This document shows positions 1 through 8,359 of a stretch of 26,390 nucleotides of DNA, piece by piece. A program made the translations under genes and the position numbers. Source of the DNA: DATFMH01 sp035267045. Its GTDB lineage: Bacteria; Bacteroidota; Rhodothermia; Balneolales; DATFMH01. Location of the stretch: NCBI GenBank assembly GCA_035267045.1, contig DATFMH010000212.1, positions 1-26,390 of the forward strand, in the 5' to 3' direction. The notes under the pieces were generated by a model. It was not told the origin of the DNA and did not search any database. It worked only from the letters and a program-made list of their open reading frames with translations. The first letter of the stretch is position 1, and each line of letters opens with the position of its first letter.

Positions 1-122
1 ACTTAAAACACCTATGTAATTCGTGTTCTTATTATTACTAAATTAACGTGAGGTTTGGATAAGAATCGCAGAGTTGTAATAATTACATTGAGAATACGAC
101 CTGTGAAAATATAACATATCTT

Positions 123-150
123 GACGACGGACGAGTGACCATCGACGACA
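123..150 (+). repeat. Degenerate 7-bp-period repeat, GAC-anchored (4 units)
   Basis: Four consecutive heptads start with GAC: GACGACG, GACGAGT, GACCATC, GACGACA. Only the first three bases are constant, so this is a periodic pattern and not an exact repeat. A similar block lies inverted at 249-283. Function unknown. Confidence 0.5.
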
Positions 151-248
151 CAGAGCTGTTTTGATGCATAAAGCATGATTCCGATACCGAACTCACGTTG
201 ATTATTCGGTTTTTCAGAATAAATAATGTTTAATGAATATCAGGGCAT

Positions 249-283
249 TTGTCGATTGTCGGTTGTCAGTTGTTGGTGGTCAT
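249..283 (-). repeat. Degenerate 7-bp-period repeat, TTGTC-type (4-5 units)
   Basis: Successive heptads on the plus strand are TTGTCGA, TTGTCGG, TTGTCAG, TTGTTGG and a weaker TGGTCAT. On the minus strand most units read as GACAAN-type, the same GAC anchor as the block at 123-150, so the two blocks face each other across about 100 bp. Function unknown. Confidence 0.6.
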
Positions 284-353
284 AGAATAATCTAATGTAA
301 CAGCTACTTTTATTAAGCAGATAGATTATAAGCTTTAACGAACCTCACATTAT

Positions 354-737
354 TTAGATATTCCCGTTTTCAAATACCTTTTCTATCGTAATTCTAAGAT
401 CATCATATGTTATGGGTTTTATCATGTATTCAACATAATGTGTTTTTTCTGCCCGAATAGCGTGTTTTTGATCGGAATTGCCGGTTATATAAATGACGGC
501 TACTTCCGAAAACTTACGTATTTCATTCATGGCATCAATTCCATCCATCGGGCCATCCAACAAGATATCCATAATAATTAATGATGGGTCTTTTTCACGA
601 GTCAAACTGACAGCTTCTTCTCCTGTTGTAACCGAACCAATTGAATGATATCCCAGTTGCTTAATATAATTTTCATAAACGAGTGATAATAACATATTAT
701 CTTCCACAATCAGAATACCGTTATTCCTTCTTCCCAT
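354..737 (-). CDS. Stand-alone response-regulator receiver protein
   Basis: This 127-residue protein is a complete CheY-like receiver domain with nothing after it. The acidic pair E12/D13, phosphoacceptor D57 (in IIMDILLDG), T85 and K107-P108 are all in the expected places, so it should accept phosphate from a histidine kinase. With no output domain it most likely acts by protein contact, as a phosphorelay intermediate or as a regulator of a separate kinase. No kinase lies next to it; the kinase at 5337 already has its own regulator. The gene is flanked by long non-coding stretches and appears monocistronic. A Bacteroidota-style -7 element (TAAATTTG on the minus strand, 786-793) lies about 50 bp upstream of the ATG, but no convincing -33 partner was seen. 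The partner and output are unknown. Confidence 0.9.
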   Translation of the reverse strand: MGRRNNGILIVEDNMLLSLVYENYIKQLGYHSIGSVTTGEEAVSLTREKDPSLIIMDILLDGPMDGIDAMNEIRKFSEVAVIYITGNSDQKHAIRAEKTHYVEYMIKPITYDDLRITIEKVFENGNI

Positions 738-880
738 ATAGATAAACCCCAGTTAACTTATTTATATCATTATATTTTCCCTTGGCAAATTTATAATGAT
801 GTTAAAGTCTTTATTGCCATAAAGTGAATGTTTGTTACTATTTGAAAGATTATAGCAAATGTATGATCAATGTGACCTTA

Positions 881-920
881 CTATTACCGACTACCCAAAA
901 CTATTACCAATTACCCAAAC
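881..920 (+). repeat. 20-bp tandem direct repeat (2 copies)
   Basis: Two adjacent 20-bp units, 881-900 and 901-920, match at 17 of 20 positions; both begin CTATTACC and contain TACCCAAA. Like the heptad blocks elsewhere in the window, the sequence tends to recur every seven bases with an ACC anchor. Confidence 0.75.
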
Positions 921-925
921 TGTAG

Positions 926-1036
926 AAAGCTTTGCAAAACTGTTCTTTTGCCCAATATGTACATTATCGCAATTTCGAAAACCTTACATCCCGAAAGCAT
1001 TTGGGACGCTGCGGTTTCGAGGTCGCTTAAGCTTTG
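926..1036. other. Possible structured element (nested inverted repeats)
   Basis: Several inverted repeats are packed into about 110 bp. GCAAAA/TTTTGC (934-939 and 946-951) closes a 6-nt loop. TCGAAAACC/GGTTTCGA (975-983 and 1013-1020) encloses an inner TCCC-AAA/TTTGGGA stem (989-1006) with one bulged G. A GCTTAAGC palindrome sits at 1025-1032, and AAGCTTTG occurs at both 927-934 and 1029-1036. This could be a small structured RNA, a remnant of a decayed element, or chance. No RNA family was recognised. Confidence 0.2.
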
Positions 1037-1383
1037 ATATTGAATAACATCCGGTTCTTGCTAAGCCTTCCTGTATTAAAACAAACAATAATCAGTATAA
1101 TCTCTTCACATAGAAGTACTTAATCATAAAATATAAATACAACAAATAAATGAAATCTTTTTTTACTAATTGATTGAAATAAATAAAGCCAACCACCTGT
1201 TGTTTATACAAATTGCTATTAATAAAGACCTGACAATCTCCATACCCATTTATTAGAAGGCTTTTTAATGAATGGTTCAATTTCCTCTTGATTTACCGTA
1301 TATTATACATTTTGCGTGTCAAAAGGTTGACCAGGCTCTGACATATGCAAAATTAATCATTTAACGCACAAATATTATTCTTG

Positions 1384-4300
1384 ATGGATACAACTAATCC
1401 CAAAATTCTTCAGGTAATCAAAGATCAACTGAAAAAACGGATTCTTGTATTAGACGGTGCCATGGGTACCATGATACAGGATTTCCAGCTTAAAGAGAAC
1501 GATTTTCGCGGAAAACGTTTCGAAGAACACTCAAAGGAATTACGCGGAAATAACGATATCCTTTCTTTGACGAGACCTGATATTATTAAGAAAATCCATC
1601 GAGATTTTCTTAATGCCGGTGCGGATATTATTGAAACCAATACGTTTAATGCAAATCCCATATCACAATCTGATTACGATTTACAGGATTTGGCGTATGA
1701 GCTGAATCTGGCTTCAGCCCGCATTGCAAGAGAAATTGCTGACGAATTTACTAAAAGTACACCGGGTAAACCACGCTTTGTTGCCGGATCCATCGGTCCC
1801 ACGAATCGTACATTATCGATATCTCCGGATGTAAATGATCCAGGCTACCGCGCCATAACATTCGATCAGCTTGTCGAAGCCTACACCGAACAAATAGCGG
1901 GACTTGTAGAAGGTGGAGTGGACGTTTTGTTAGTCGAGACGGTCTTCGATACGTTGAATTGTAAAGCGGCCATATATGCCGTACAACAATACGGAGATAA
2001 AATCGGTAAAGAGTTACCGATTATGATATCCGGCACAATTGTGGATCAAAGTGGACGTACCTTATCCGGACAAACAACCGAAGCGTTCTGGATATCGGTC
2101 TCCCATACAAAAAACCTTCTAAGTGTCGGCCTCAACTGTTCACTGGGATCCAAACAGATGCGCCCGTACATCGAGGAATTGTCACGAATCGCTACTTGTA
2201 ATGTAAGTCTTTATCCAAATGCCGGGCTGCCGAATGAATTTGGCGAGTATGATGAATCGCCTGAATTTATGACAAAATTTATTAAAGATTATGGTAGTAA
2301 CGGTTTTGTGAATATTATCGGTGGCTGTTGCGGAACAACTCCTGATCACATTCGTTCTTTTGCTAAAGCCGCAGCTGAATGCAAACCACGTAAAATCCCT
2401 ACAGCGGAACCTTACCTGCGTCTAAGCGGATTGGAACCACTCGTGGTCCGGCCGGATGCAAATTTTGTAAATATCGGTGAACGAACAAATGTTGCCGGAT
2501 CACGTAAATTCGCCCGGTTAATAAAAAATGAAGAATATGAAGAAGCATTATCCGTAGCCCTCCAACAAGTAGAAAACGGCGCACAGATCATTGATGTGAA
2601 TGTCGATGAAGGAATGCTTGATTCCGAGGAAGTCATGAAAACCTTCCTGAAATTAATTGTATCCGAACCTGATATCTCGAGAGTACCGATCATGATCGAT
2701 TCATCTAAATGGTCGGTCATAGAAAACGGGCTAAAATGCCTACAGGGTAAATGTATTGTAAATTCAATCAGTCTTAAAGAAGGTGAAGAAGCTTTCCTTA
2801 AACAAGCCCGCATAATAAAAAATTACGGAGCCGCAGTTGTGGTTATGGCGTTCGATGAAAATGGTCAGGCTGATACCTACGAACGCCGGTGTCAGGTCTG
2901 TGAACGCAGTTACAAATTATTGACCGAAAAAGTCGGTTTTCCACCGCAGGATATCATTATGGATCCCAATATCCTGACGATTGGAACCGGTATTGAAGAA
3001 CATAACAATTACGCCGTCGACTATATTAAAACAACAAAGTGGATAAAAGAGAACCTGCCACTGGCTAAAGTTAGTGGTGGTGTAAGTAATATATCATTTT
3101 CATTTCGGGGTAATAATCCGGTACGCGAAGCGATGCACTCTTCCTTTCTCTATCACGCCATAAAGGCGGGGATGGATATGGGCATTGTCAATGCCGGACA
3201 ACTTGAGGTCTATGAAGAAATTCCCGGGGACTTACTCGAACACGTGGAAGACGTCATTTTCAACCGTCGTTCCGATGCCACAGAACGGTTAGTCGATTTT
3301 GCAGAACATATAAAGGACGATAAGACGAAAGAGAAAAAAATCGACAAATGGCGGGAAGGTTCAGTCGAAGAACGATTGCGTCATTCACTCGTTAAAGGTA
3401 TCGTTGAATTTATTATAGAAGATACGGAAGAAGCCCGGCAAAAATATGAGTATCCTCTCGAAGTTATCGAGGGACCGTTGATGGACGGGATGAATATAGT
3501 CGGAGATTTATTCGGTTCCGGGAAGATGTTTCTGCCGCAGGTCGTCAAATCAGCCCGGGTTATGAAAAAATCGGTAGCCTATCTATTCCCTTACATTGAA
3601 GAAGAGAAAAAAGAGAGGGATGACACAAGTCCTAATGCCAAAATACTGCTGGCTACCGTTAAAGGCGATGTACACGATATCGGGAAAAATATAGTGGGGG
3701 TCGTTTTATCATGTAATAATTACGAAGTGATTGACCTCGGCGTTATGGTTCCCGCTGAGAAAATATTAGAAGAAGCCCGCAAGCAAAATGTTGATGCTAT
3801 TGGTGTAAGCGGACTGATTACTCCTTCCCTGGATGAAATGGAACACGTGGCTAAAGAAATGGAACGCGAAGAATTTGAAATACCATTATTGATAGGTGGT
3901 GCCACCACTTCCCGCATTCATACTGCGGTGAAAATTTCCCCCCATTATTCAGGTCCTGTTATTCATGTGTTAGATGCTTCCCGAAGTGTTACCTATGTCA
4001 GCAAACTGATCAATGAAGAATCCCGGGGAAAGTTTATCAACAAGATCAAAGAAGAATATGAGGAATTGCGGGAGCGGCAGAGCAAACGTAAATCCAGGAA
4101 GAAATATTTATCCATCGAACAGGCCCGGGAGAATAAAACGCCCATCGACTGGGAAAATACGGTTATAACTACGCCAAATAAACCGGGAATAACCGTATTT
4201 AATGAGATCGATTTAGCGGAAGTTCGTAATTATATCGACTGGAATCCATTTTTCATTGCCTGGCAGTTGAAAGGTAAATACCCGGCCATTTTTGATGATA

Positions 4301-5118
4301 AGGAAGTCGGGACCGAGGCAAAAAAACTGTATGATGATGCCAACCAAATGCTCGATAAAATCATCGCTGAAAAATGGTTGAAAGCTAATGCAGTAATAGG
4401 TTTATTTCCTGCTAATTCGGTGGGTGACTCTATTGAAGTATATGCCGATGAAAAACGGGATCAGGTCGTTGCCGAATTTCATATGCTTCGCCAACAATCC
4501 CAAAAACGCAGAGGTCAACCAAATAAGTCGCTGTCGGATTATATCGCTCCCAAAGAAACCGGTAAGGCTGATTACATCGGAGGTTTTGCCGTGACCGCAG
4601 GCATTGGGATTGAAAAAATTATTGAGAATTTTGAAAAACAACACGACGATTACAATAAAATACTGATTAAATCACTGGCAGATCGATTGGCGGAAGCTTT
4701 AGCGGAAATGATGCATAAGAAAGTACGTAAGCAGTATTGGGGTTACAGCAGGGATGAAAACCTGGATAATAAAGATCTTATTAAAGAAAATTACACTGGT
4801 ATCAGACCTGCACCCGGTTATCCTGCCAATCCGGATCATACCGAAAAGCGTACACTTTTCGATTTACTGGAGGTGGAGAAAAAAACAGGGATAAAACTAA
4901 CTGAGAGCTTTGCCATGTACCCGGCATCCAGTGTCAGCGGGTTATATTTCTCACATCCCGAATCCGAATATTATACTGTAGGTAAAATCGGAAAAGACCA
5001 GGTACTCGACTACCAAAGACGTAAAGGAATGAGTGTTTCTGAAGTTGAACGCTGGCTTTCAACCAACCTTAATTATAGTGGAACCGCAGAAACGGAAAAG
5101 ACTATCTCCGACATGTAA
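1384..5118 (+). CDS. metH: Cobalamin-dependent methionine synthase MetH
   Basis: This cytoplasmic enzyme moves a methyl group from 5-methyltetrahydrofolate to homocysteine through methylcobalamin, making methionine. All four modules are present at full length (1244 residues). They are the homocysteine domain with zinc ligands C252 (GLNCS) and C315/C316 (GGCCGTTP); the pterin-binding domain (about 355-640, NIGERTNVAGS); the cobalamin cap and Rossmann domains with the lower-axial His764 in DVHDIG; and the C-terminal AdoMet reactivation domain with R1141 in RPAPGYP and a following PDH. The positions fall within about six residues of the E. coli enzyme. I chose the ATG at 1384 over an in-frame TTG at 1381; neither has a clear SD. 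No metF is adjacent and no riboswitch was recognised upstream, so regulation is unclear. Full-length B12 use implies that cobalamin is made or imported. Confidence 0.97.
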   Translation: MDTTNPKILQVIKDQLKKRILVLDGAMGTMIQDFQLKENDFRGKRFEEHSKELRGNNDILSLTRPDIIKKIHRDFLNAGADIIETNTFNANPISQSDYDLQDLAYELNLASARIAREIADEFTKSTPGKPRFVAGSIGPTNRTLSISPDVNDPGYRAITFDQLVEAYTEQIAGLVEGGVDVLLVETVFDTLNCKAAIYAVQQYGDKIGKELPIMISGTIVDQSGRTLSGQTTEAFWISVSHTKNLLSVGLNCSLGSKQMRPYIEELSRIATCNVSLYPNAGLPNEFGEYDESPEFMTKFIKDYGSNGFVNIIGGCCGTTPDHIRSFAKAAAECKPRKIPTAEPYLRLSGLEPLVVRPDANFVNIGERTNVAGSRKFARLIKNEEYEEALSVALQQVENGAQIIDVNVDEGMLDSEEVMKTFLKLIVSEPDISRVPIMIDSSKWSVIENGLKCLQGKCIVNSISLKEGEEAFLKQARIIKNYGAAVVVMAFDENGQADTYERRCQVCERSYKLLTEKVGFPPQDIIMDPNILTIGTGIEEHNNYAVDYIKTTKWIKENLPLAKVSGGVSNISFSFRGNNPVREAMHSSFLYHAIKAGMDMGIVNAGQLEVYEEIPGDLLEHVEDVIFNRRSDATERLVDFAEHIKDDKTKEKKIDKWREGSVEERLRHSLVKGIVEFIIEDTEEARQKYEYPLEVIEGPLMDGMNIVGDLFGSGKMFLPQVVKSARVMKKSVAYLFPYIEEEKKERDDTSPNAKILLATVKGDVHDIGKNIVGVVLSCNNYEVIDLGVMVPAEKILEEARKQNVDAIGVSGLITPSLDEMEHVAKEMEREEFEIPLLIGGATTSRIHTAVKISPHYSGPVIHVLDASRSVTYVSKLINEESRGKFINKIKEEYEELRERQSKRKSRKKYLSIEQARENKTPIDWENTVITTPNKPGITVFNEIDLAEVRNYIDWNPFFIAWQLKGKYPAIFDDKEVGTEAKKLYDDANQMLDKIIAEKWLKANAVIGLFPANSVGDSIEVYADEKRDQVVAEFHMLRQQSQKRRGQPNKSLSDYIAPKETGKADYIGGFAVTAGIGIEKIIENFEKQHDDYNKILIKSLADRLAEALAEMMHKKVRKQYWGYSRDENLDNKDLIKENYTGIRPAPGYPANPDHTEKRTLFDLLEVEKKTGIKLTESFAMYPASSVSGLYFSHPESEYYTVGKIGKDQVLDYQRRKGMSVSEVERWLSTNLNYSGTAETEKTISDM

Positions 5119-5160
5119 ACTTTCCCCTTTTTGAGATTGGCAAAAGCTATTTATTGATTT

Positions 5161-5186
5161 ACAAGTATAAAATAGTTATACAAGTA
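5161..5186 (+). promoter_or_regulatory. Possible operator upstream of the two-component genes
   Basis: The direct repeat ACAAGTA occurs at 5161-5167 and 5180-5186. Overlapping it is the perfect inverted repeat GTATAA-5-TTATAC (5165-5181). It lies about 150 bp upstream of the kinase start. OmpR-family regulators often bind direct repeats and control their own genes, so this is a reasonable but untested autoregulatory site in AT-rich DNA where chance matches are common. Confidence 0.2.
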
Positions 5187-5336
5187 AATTGATTGATTTC
5201 TTGTCAAAAAATGGCATTATCTGTTTTTATAGCTTACCTTCTTTACGATGAAGTAGCTATTGAAATTATTTCTAACGCTAACACGGTGGGTAACACTTCA
5301 TTCTTTGTCTCTTTTACAGTCGCAGGGACTTAAATT

Positions 5337-7034
5337 ATGAAAAAATATTCTTCATTCCGGAAAGTCTTGTTTTCCATAGGCCTACTGGCCATTATTGGAT
5401 TAACGGGTATGAATGTTTATTCACTTTACAGGTTGAATCAGACATCCATTACCACATCCGTGGAAAACAAAAAAAACCAGATATCTGAATTCGCATCAGA
5501 TGTACGAAACCGGTTTCTGATCGTTTCTAAAAGTATCTGGAAGATCGACACGAATCAATTAAACCAGGCCATACAGCATCGCCAATTTCCGCCTTCATTT
5601 ATTCAGGTTTTGGACAAAGCTTCAAAAGATTCCCTCTTTAGTGATGTATATTTTTCTCTTCCGGAAAATTCCACAAAAGTGAAGCCCAAATTCTATAAAT
5701 TTGATCCTGTTACCGATCGTTTAAATCCTGTTCGTCAATATCCGGAAATGGTTCATGATGGTATTGAACTGGCACGAACACGCATGAAGGTACTTGCCAA
5801 AGATTATCAGTGGCCAACCAAAACTCTTTTTGATACGAACAGGAGTATGACCATTACCCTGATAAGTCCGAAAAATCATAGAATAATGGGGTATATATGC
5901 CTTATTATTAATAATGATTTTCTCATACATGGGTATTTACAACCGATGTTGGTTAAAACGTTTGGGGAAAACAACCCGAATGGCATCACCGTATGGGTTC
6001 ATGATTGGGTTAAAAATAAAGATCTGGCTACAAACAACCCGAGTGTCTCTTTCAATCAAAAAAAAGTACATATAAACGATAGTTTCCCGGGCTTGTTAGA
6101 TAACTGGAACCTAAAAGCGGCCTTCGATGAACTACCAACTGTTAATGCTTCCCGTGCTCAATTTGAACGAAATCTTACCGCTTTAGGTGCTGCGGTATTA
6201 CTGCTGTTAGGTAGTTTGGTATTCATCAACATAACGGCCCAGAAAGAGAGGGAGTTATCCTTACGACAGACCGGTTTTCTTGCGAATGTTACTCACGAAC
6301 TGAAAACACCGTTAGCTGTCATGCAGGCCGCCGGTGAAAATCTTGCTGATGGACGTGTTAAAGATCCGGACAGGCTTAAATCGTATGGAAAGCATATTTA
6401 CGATGAATCTGTACGATTACGTAATATGATCGAAAAACTGTTAGACGTAGCCAAGACCGATGCAGGACGTATGAATCTGAAACAAACCCGGCAGCAGGTG
6501 GATGAATTACTTAAGGATTATCTGGCTGAACATCGTCCTTATCTGGAAAATGAAGGCTTCACTATTAAGTTCGAGACTGATGAAAAGATATCTCCCATAA
6601 AAATTGATCCTGATAGTTTTCAAACGATCATGGACAATCTTATTGAAAATGCCGTAAAATATAGCCCGGAAGAAAAATTCATCGGGATTCATGTCAGCGA
6701 TGACAAATATGAAGTGACTGTTGAAGTTGAGGATCACGGCTTAGGCATCCCTTATAAAGCTCAAAAACATATATTTGACAAGTTTTTCAGAGTTGAGGAT
6801 ACCTTAACTGCTCATACAAAAGGTCACGGGTTGGGGCTATCTATTGTTAAAAGTCTCATTGAATTAAATGGTGGAGATATTATATTGAAAAGCCAGTATC
6901 GCAAAGGTTCAAAATTTTTATTACACTTTCCGGTGCTAACACAAAGTGAAATTAGAAAGATGGAAAATATTCAAAAGAAAACCATGCAGACGCTCACAAA
7001 CGAAGGTAATACGAATTATGTCGTTCAAGGATAA
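5337..7034 (+). CDS. Membrane sensor histidine kinase
   Basis: This 565-residue inner-membrane kinase has a first transmembrane helix at about 10-31, a periplasmic sensor region at about 32-281 that I cannot assign to a family, and a second helix at about 282-300. A short linker leads to the HisKA domain with phosphoacceptor H320 (VTHELKTP) and then to the HATPase domain with N438 (DNLIENA), the G1 box D466-H-G468-L-G470 and a GHGLGLS G2 box. There is no obvious HAMP domain between the second helix and the H-box. The C-terminal 25 or so residues after the ATPase domain look disordered. The last 17 bases overlap the start of the response regulator gene, which strongly suggests translational coupling and a cognate pair. 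The signal is unknown: neighbouring genes (metH, a flavoprotein) do not point to one. Confidence 0.93.
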   Translation: MKKYSSFRKVLFSIGLLAIIGLTGMNVYSLYRLNQTSITTSVENKKNQISEFASDVRNRFLIVSKSIWKIDTNQLNQAIQHRQFPPSFIQVLDKASKDSLFSDVYFSLPENSTKVKPKFYKFDPVTDRLNPVRQYPEMVHDGIELARTRMKVLAKDYQWPTKTLFDTNRSMTITLISPKNHRIMGYICLIINNDFLIHGYLQPMLVKTFGENNPNGITVWVHDWVKNKDLATNNPSVSFNQKKVHINDSFPGLLDNWNLKAAFDELPTVNASRAQFERNLTALGAAVLLLLGSLVFINITAQKERELSLRQTGFLANVTHELKTPLAVMQAAGENLADGRVKDPDRLKSYGKHIYDESVRLRNMIEKLLDVAKTDAGRMNLKQTRQQVDELLKDYLAEHRPYLENEGFTIKFETDEKISPIKIDPDSFQTIMDNLIENAVKYSPEEKFIGIHVSDDKYEVTVEVEDHGLGIPYKAQKHIFDKFFRVEDTLTAHTKGHGLGLSIVKSLIELNGGDIILKSQYRKGSKFLLHFPVLTQSEIRKMENIQKKTMQTLTNEGNTNYVVQG

Positions 7035-7719
7035 AAATATTCTCATTGTTGAAGATGAACCCAGTTTGATCTTTACTCTACGTGATACCCTTGAAAATGA
7101 AGGTTATATAGTACACGTAAAAGAAAAGGGACAAGATGCCTTAAATTTTATTAAAGATTTAACACCTGATTTATTAATACTCGACATTATGCTTCCCGGT
7201 ATGAGTGGCTATGAGGTTTGTAAACGAATACGGGAAGAGAAATATACATTTCCGATTATTATGCTCACCGCTCGTGACCAGGAAATTGATCGTGTCACGG
7301 GTTTAAATATCGGGGCCGATGATTACATGGTTAAACCCTTCGGTGTGAAAGAATTACTGGCTCGTATACAGGCTCGCCTTCGACGCGCTAACTCCTATTC
7401 TAAAACGGGACCTATTGATGTCGTTACACTTGGACCGGTACGTATAGAGTTAAACGAATCAACCGTTTTTCGCCCTGATGAGGAAACTGAATTGACGACC
7501 CGTGAAGTGGAATTAATACGATACCTGGTATCACACGCTAATGAGCCTGTCTCAAGAGATGATCTGTTGGAAAATGTATGGCGTTACGAATACAGCACCA
7601 ATACCCGTACTGTTGATGTACATATCTCCAAACTACGTTCTAAAATAGAATTGAAACCGGACGATCCACAATACCTTGTTACCTTACACGGTGTGGGTTA
7701 TATGCTTAAGCTTAATTAA
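7018..7719 (+). CDS. OmpR/PhoB-family response regulator
   Basis: This 233-residue regulator has an N-terminal receiver domain (E12/D13, phosphoacceptor D56, T84, K106-P107) followed by a winged-helix DNA-binding domain at about 135-233. Recognition-region features include TTREVEL, RTVDVHISKLR and the terminal GVGYML wing. I chose the ATG at 7018, inside the kinase gene, because the receiver fold begins directly after it. An upstream in-frame start (6946) would add 24 residues with no place in the domain. The 17-nt overlap with the kinase gene suggests the two are co-translated. Target genes cannot be told from the sequence; a direct-repeat site upstream of the kinase (5161-5186) is a weak autoregulation candidate. 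Confidence 0.95.
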   Translation: MSFKDKNILIVEDEPSLIFTLRDTLENEGYIVHVKEKGQDALNFIKDLTPDLLILDIMLPGMSGYEVCKRIREEKYTFPIIMLTARDQEIDRVTGLNIGADDYMVKPFGVKELLARIQARLRRANSYSKTGPIDVVTLGPVRIELNESTVFRPDEETELTTREVELIRYLVSHANEPVSRDDLLENVWRYEYSTNTRTVDVHISKLRSKIELKPDDPQYLVTLHGVGYMLKLN

Positions 7720-7745
7720 TAAAATGGCCGGTAATTATTTCTAAT

Positions 7746-7773
7746 CCGTCTGACGGCTCCAACCGTCCGACGG
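7746..7773. terminator. Hairpin between convergent genes
   Basis: Two near-identical 11-bp palindromes, CCGTCTGACGG (7746-7756) and CCGTCCGACGG (7763-7773), flank CTCCAA. Together they fold into an 11-position stem with one central mismatch and a 6-nt loop. The hairpin sits 26 bp after the regulator stop and 10 bp from the stop of the convergent flavoprotein gene, the right place for a bidirectional terminator. The T-run is weak on both sides. Each half can also fold on itself. Confidence 0.6.
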
Positions 7774-7783
7774 GTTATTATAG

Positions 7784-8359
7784 TTAACCGTACAAACCGC
7801 TGTCTGTAAATTCGTTTTCTTTAACACTCGTGGCAAAGCTGTAAAAATTACGTATTTGATCGATTAATAAGCTTTGAGTGAACTCATCCTTTATTCCATT
7901 TTCAGGGTCAAAATTCTGTTTTACCCTTGAAATAAATACTCGTTCGGGAAAGATATACGCATTTCTATATCCCAAAACAGCCTGTAACTGTTCTACCGCC
8001 CTAAGAGCCCCGAATGTGCCGGACGACTCCCCAACGATACAAACCGGCTTTTTTTCTAACCCTTTTGGATATGGCAGGTAATCAATAAAAAGCTTTAAGA
8101 TTCCGGGATATGACCCATTATACTCGGGAAGTACCACAACTATAGCATCAGCACTCAGTATTTGATCATTAAAAGCATCAACACTTTCAATTTTCTGTCC
8201 ATATCTGCCACCGATTACATCTTTAACAGGAAAATCCATCAAACTAACTATTGAAACATCCGCACCTAACTCTTCATACTTCGGTGCTATATACCTGGAA
8301 ACCTTCAATGCATTAGACCCAGGCCGGTCTGTAGCACTGATAATTTTAATTTTAATCAT
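7784..8359 (-). CDS. NADPH-dependent FMN reductase-family flavoprotein
   Basis: This 191-residue protein has a flavodoxin-like fold of the NADPH-dependent FMN reductase (SsuE/YieF/ArsH-like) family. Visible marks are the FMN phosphate loop at 12-20 (RPGSNALKV) and the flavin-ring contact PEYNGSYPG at 78-86, followed by the IDYLP helix typical of the family and a GESSGTFGALRA segment. Members reduce FMN, quinones, azo dyes or metal ions with NAD(P)H in the cytoplasm; the physiological substrate here cannot be inferred. The gene is convergent with the response regulator and separated from the PII gene by a 416-bp gap, so it appears to be its own transcription unit. Confidence 0.9.
   Translation of the reverse strand: MIKIKIISATDRPGSNALKVSRYIAPKYEELGADVSIVSLMDFPVKDVIGGRYGQKIESVDAFNDQILSADAIVVVLPEYNGSYPGILKLFIDYLPYPKGLEKKPVCIVGESSGTFGALRAVEQLQAVLGYRNAYIFPERVFISRVKQNFDPENGIKDEFTQSLLIDQIRNFYSFATSVKENEFTDSGLYG

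Larger units (their letters stand above)
1..353. other. Intergenic region with degenerate heptad repeats
   Basis: No credible gene was found on either strand in this AT-rich stretch. It contains two blocks of imperfect 7-bp periodic sequence in opposite orientations (123-150 and 249-283), annotated separately, with about 100 bp of unremarkable DNA between them. The minus-strand receiver gene at 354 ends at its right edge. No strong hairpin followed by a T-run was seen that would terminate that gene. Confidence 0.6.
738..1383. other. Long intergenic region between the receiver gene and metH
   Basis: About 645 bp lies between divergently oriented genes. Two 62-codon open frames exist (859-1047 plus, 1092-1280 minus), but neither resembles a known protein and one spans a tandem repeat. 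The stretch holds a 20-bp tandem repeat (881-920) and a group of nested inverted repeats (926-1036). From 1040 to 1383 it is plain AT-rich DNA that should contain the metH promoter. No cobalamin or SAM riboswitch pattern was recognised. Confidence 0.5.

Noticed and set aside
859..1047. 62-codon open frame on the plus strand
   Set aside because: It spans the 20-bp tandem repeat and inverted repeats, resembles no known protein, and lacks an SD.
1092..1280. 62-codon open frame on the minus strand rich in Tyr/Phe/Lys
   Set aside because: Its composition is what AT-rich non-coding DNA gives; no SD and no recognisable motif.
1040..1383. Cobalamin or SAM riboswitch upstream of metH
   Set aside because: Looked for because metH is often controlled this way; no B12-box or SAM-aptamer core was recognised. 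A covariance-model search would be decisive.
6946..7017. Upstream start for the response regulator adding 24 residues
   Set aside because: The extension precedes the receiver fold, lies inside the kinase gene and is basic and non-conserved in appearance.
7746..7773. Tandem 11-bp palindromes as a repeat element or CRISPR-like unit
   Set aside because: Only two copies with a 6-nt gap between convergent genes; a terminator hairpin explains them better.
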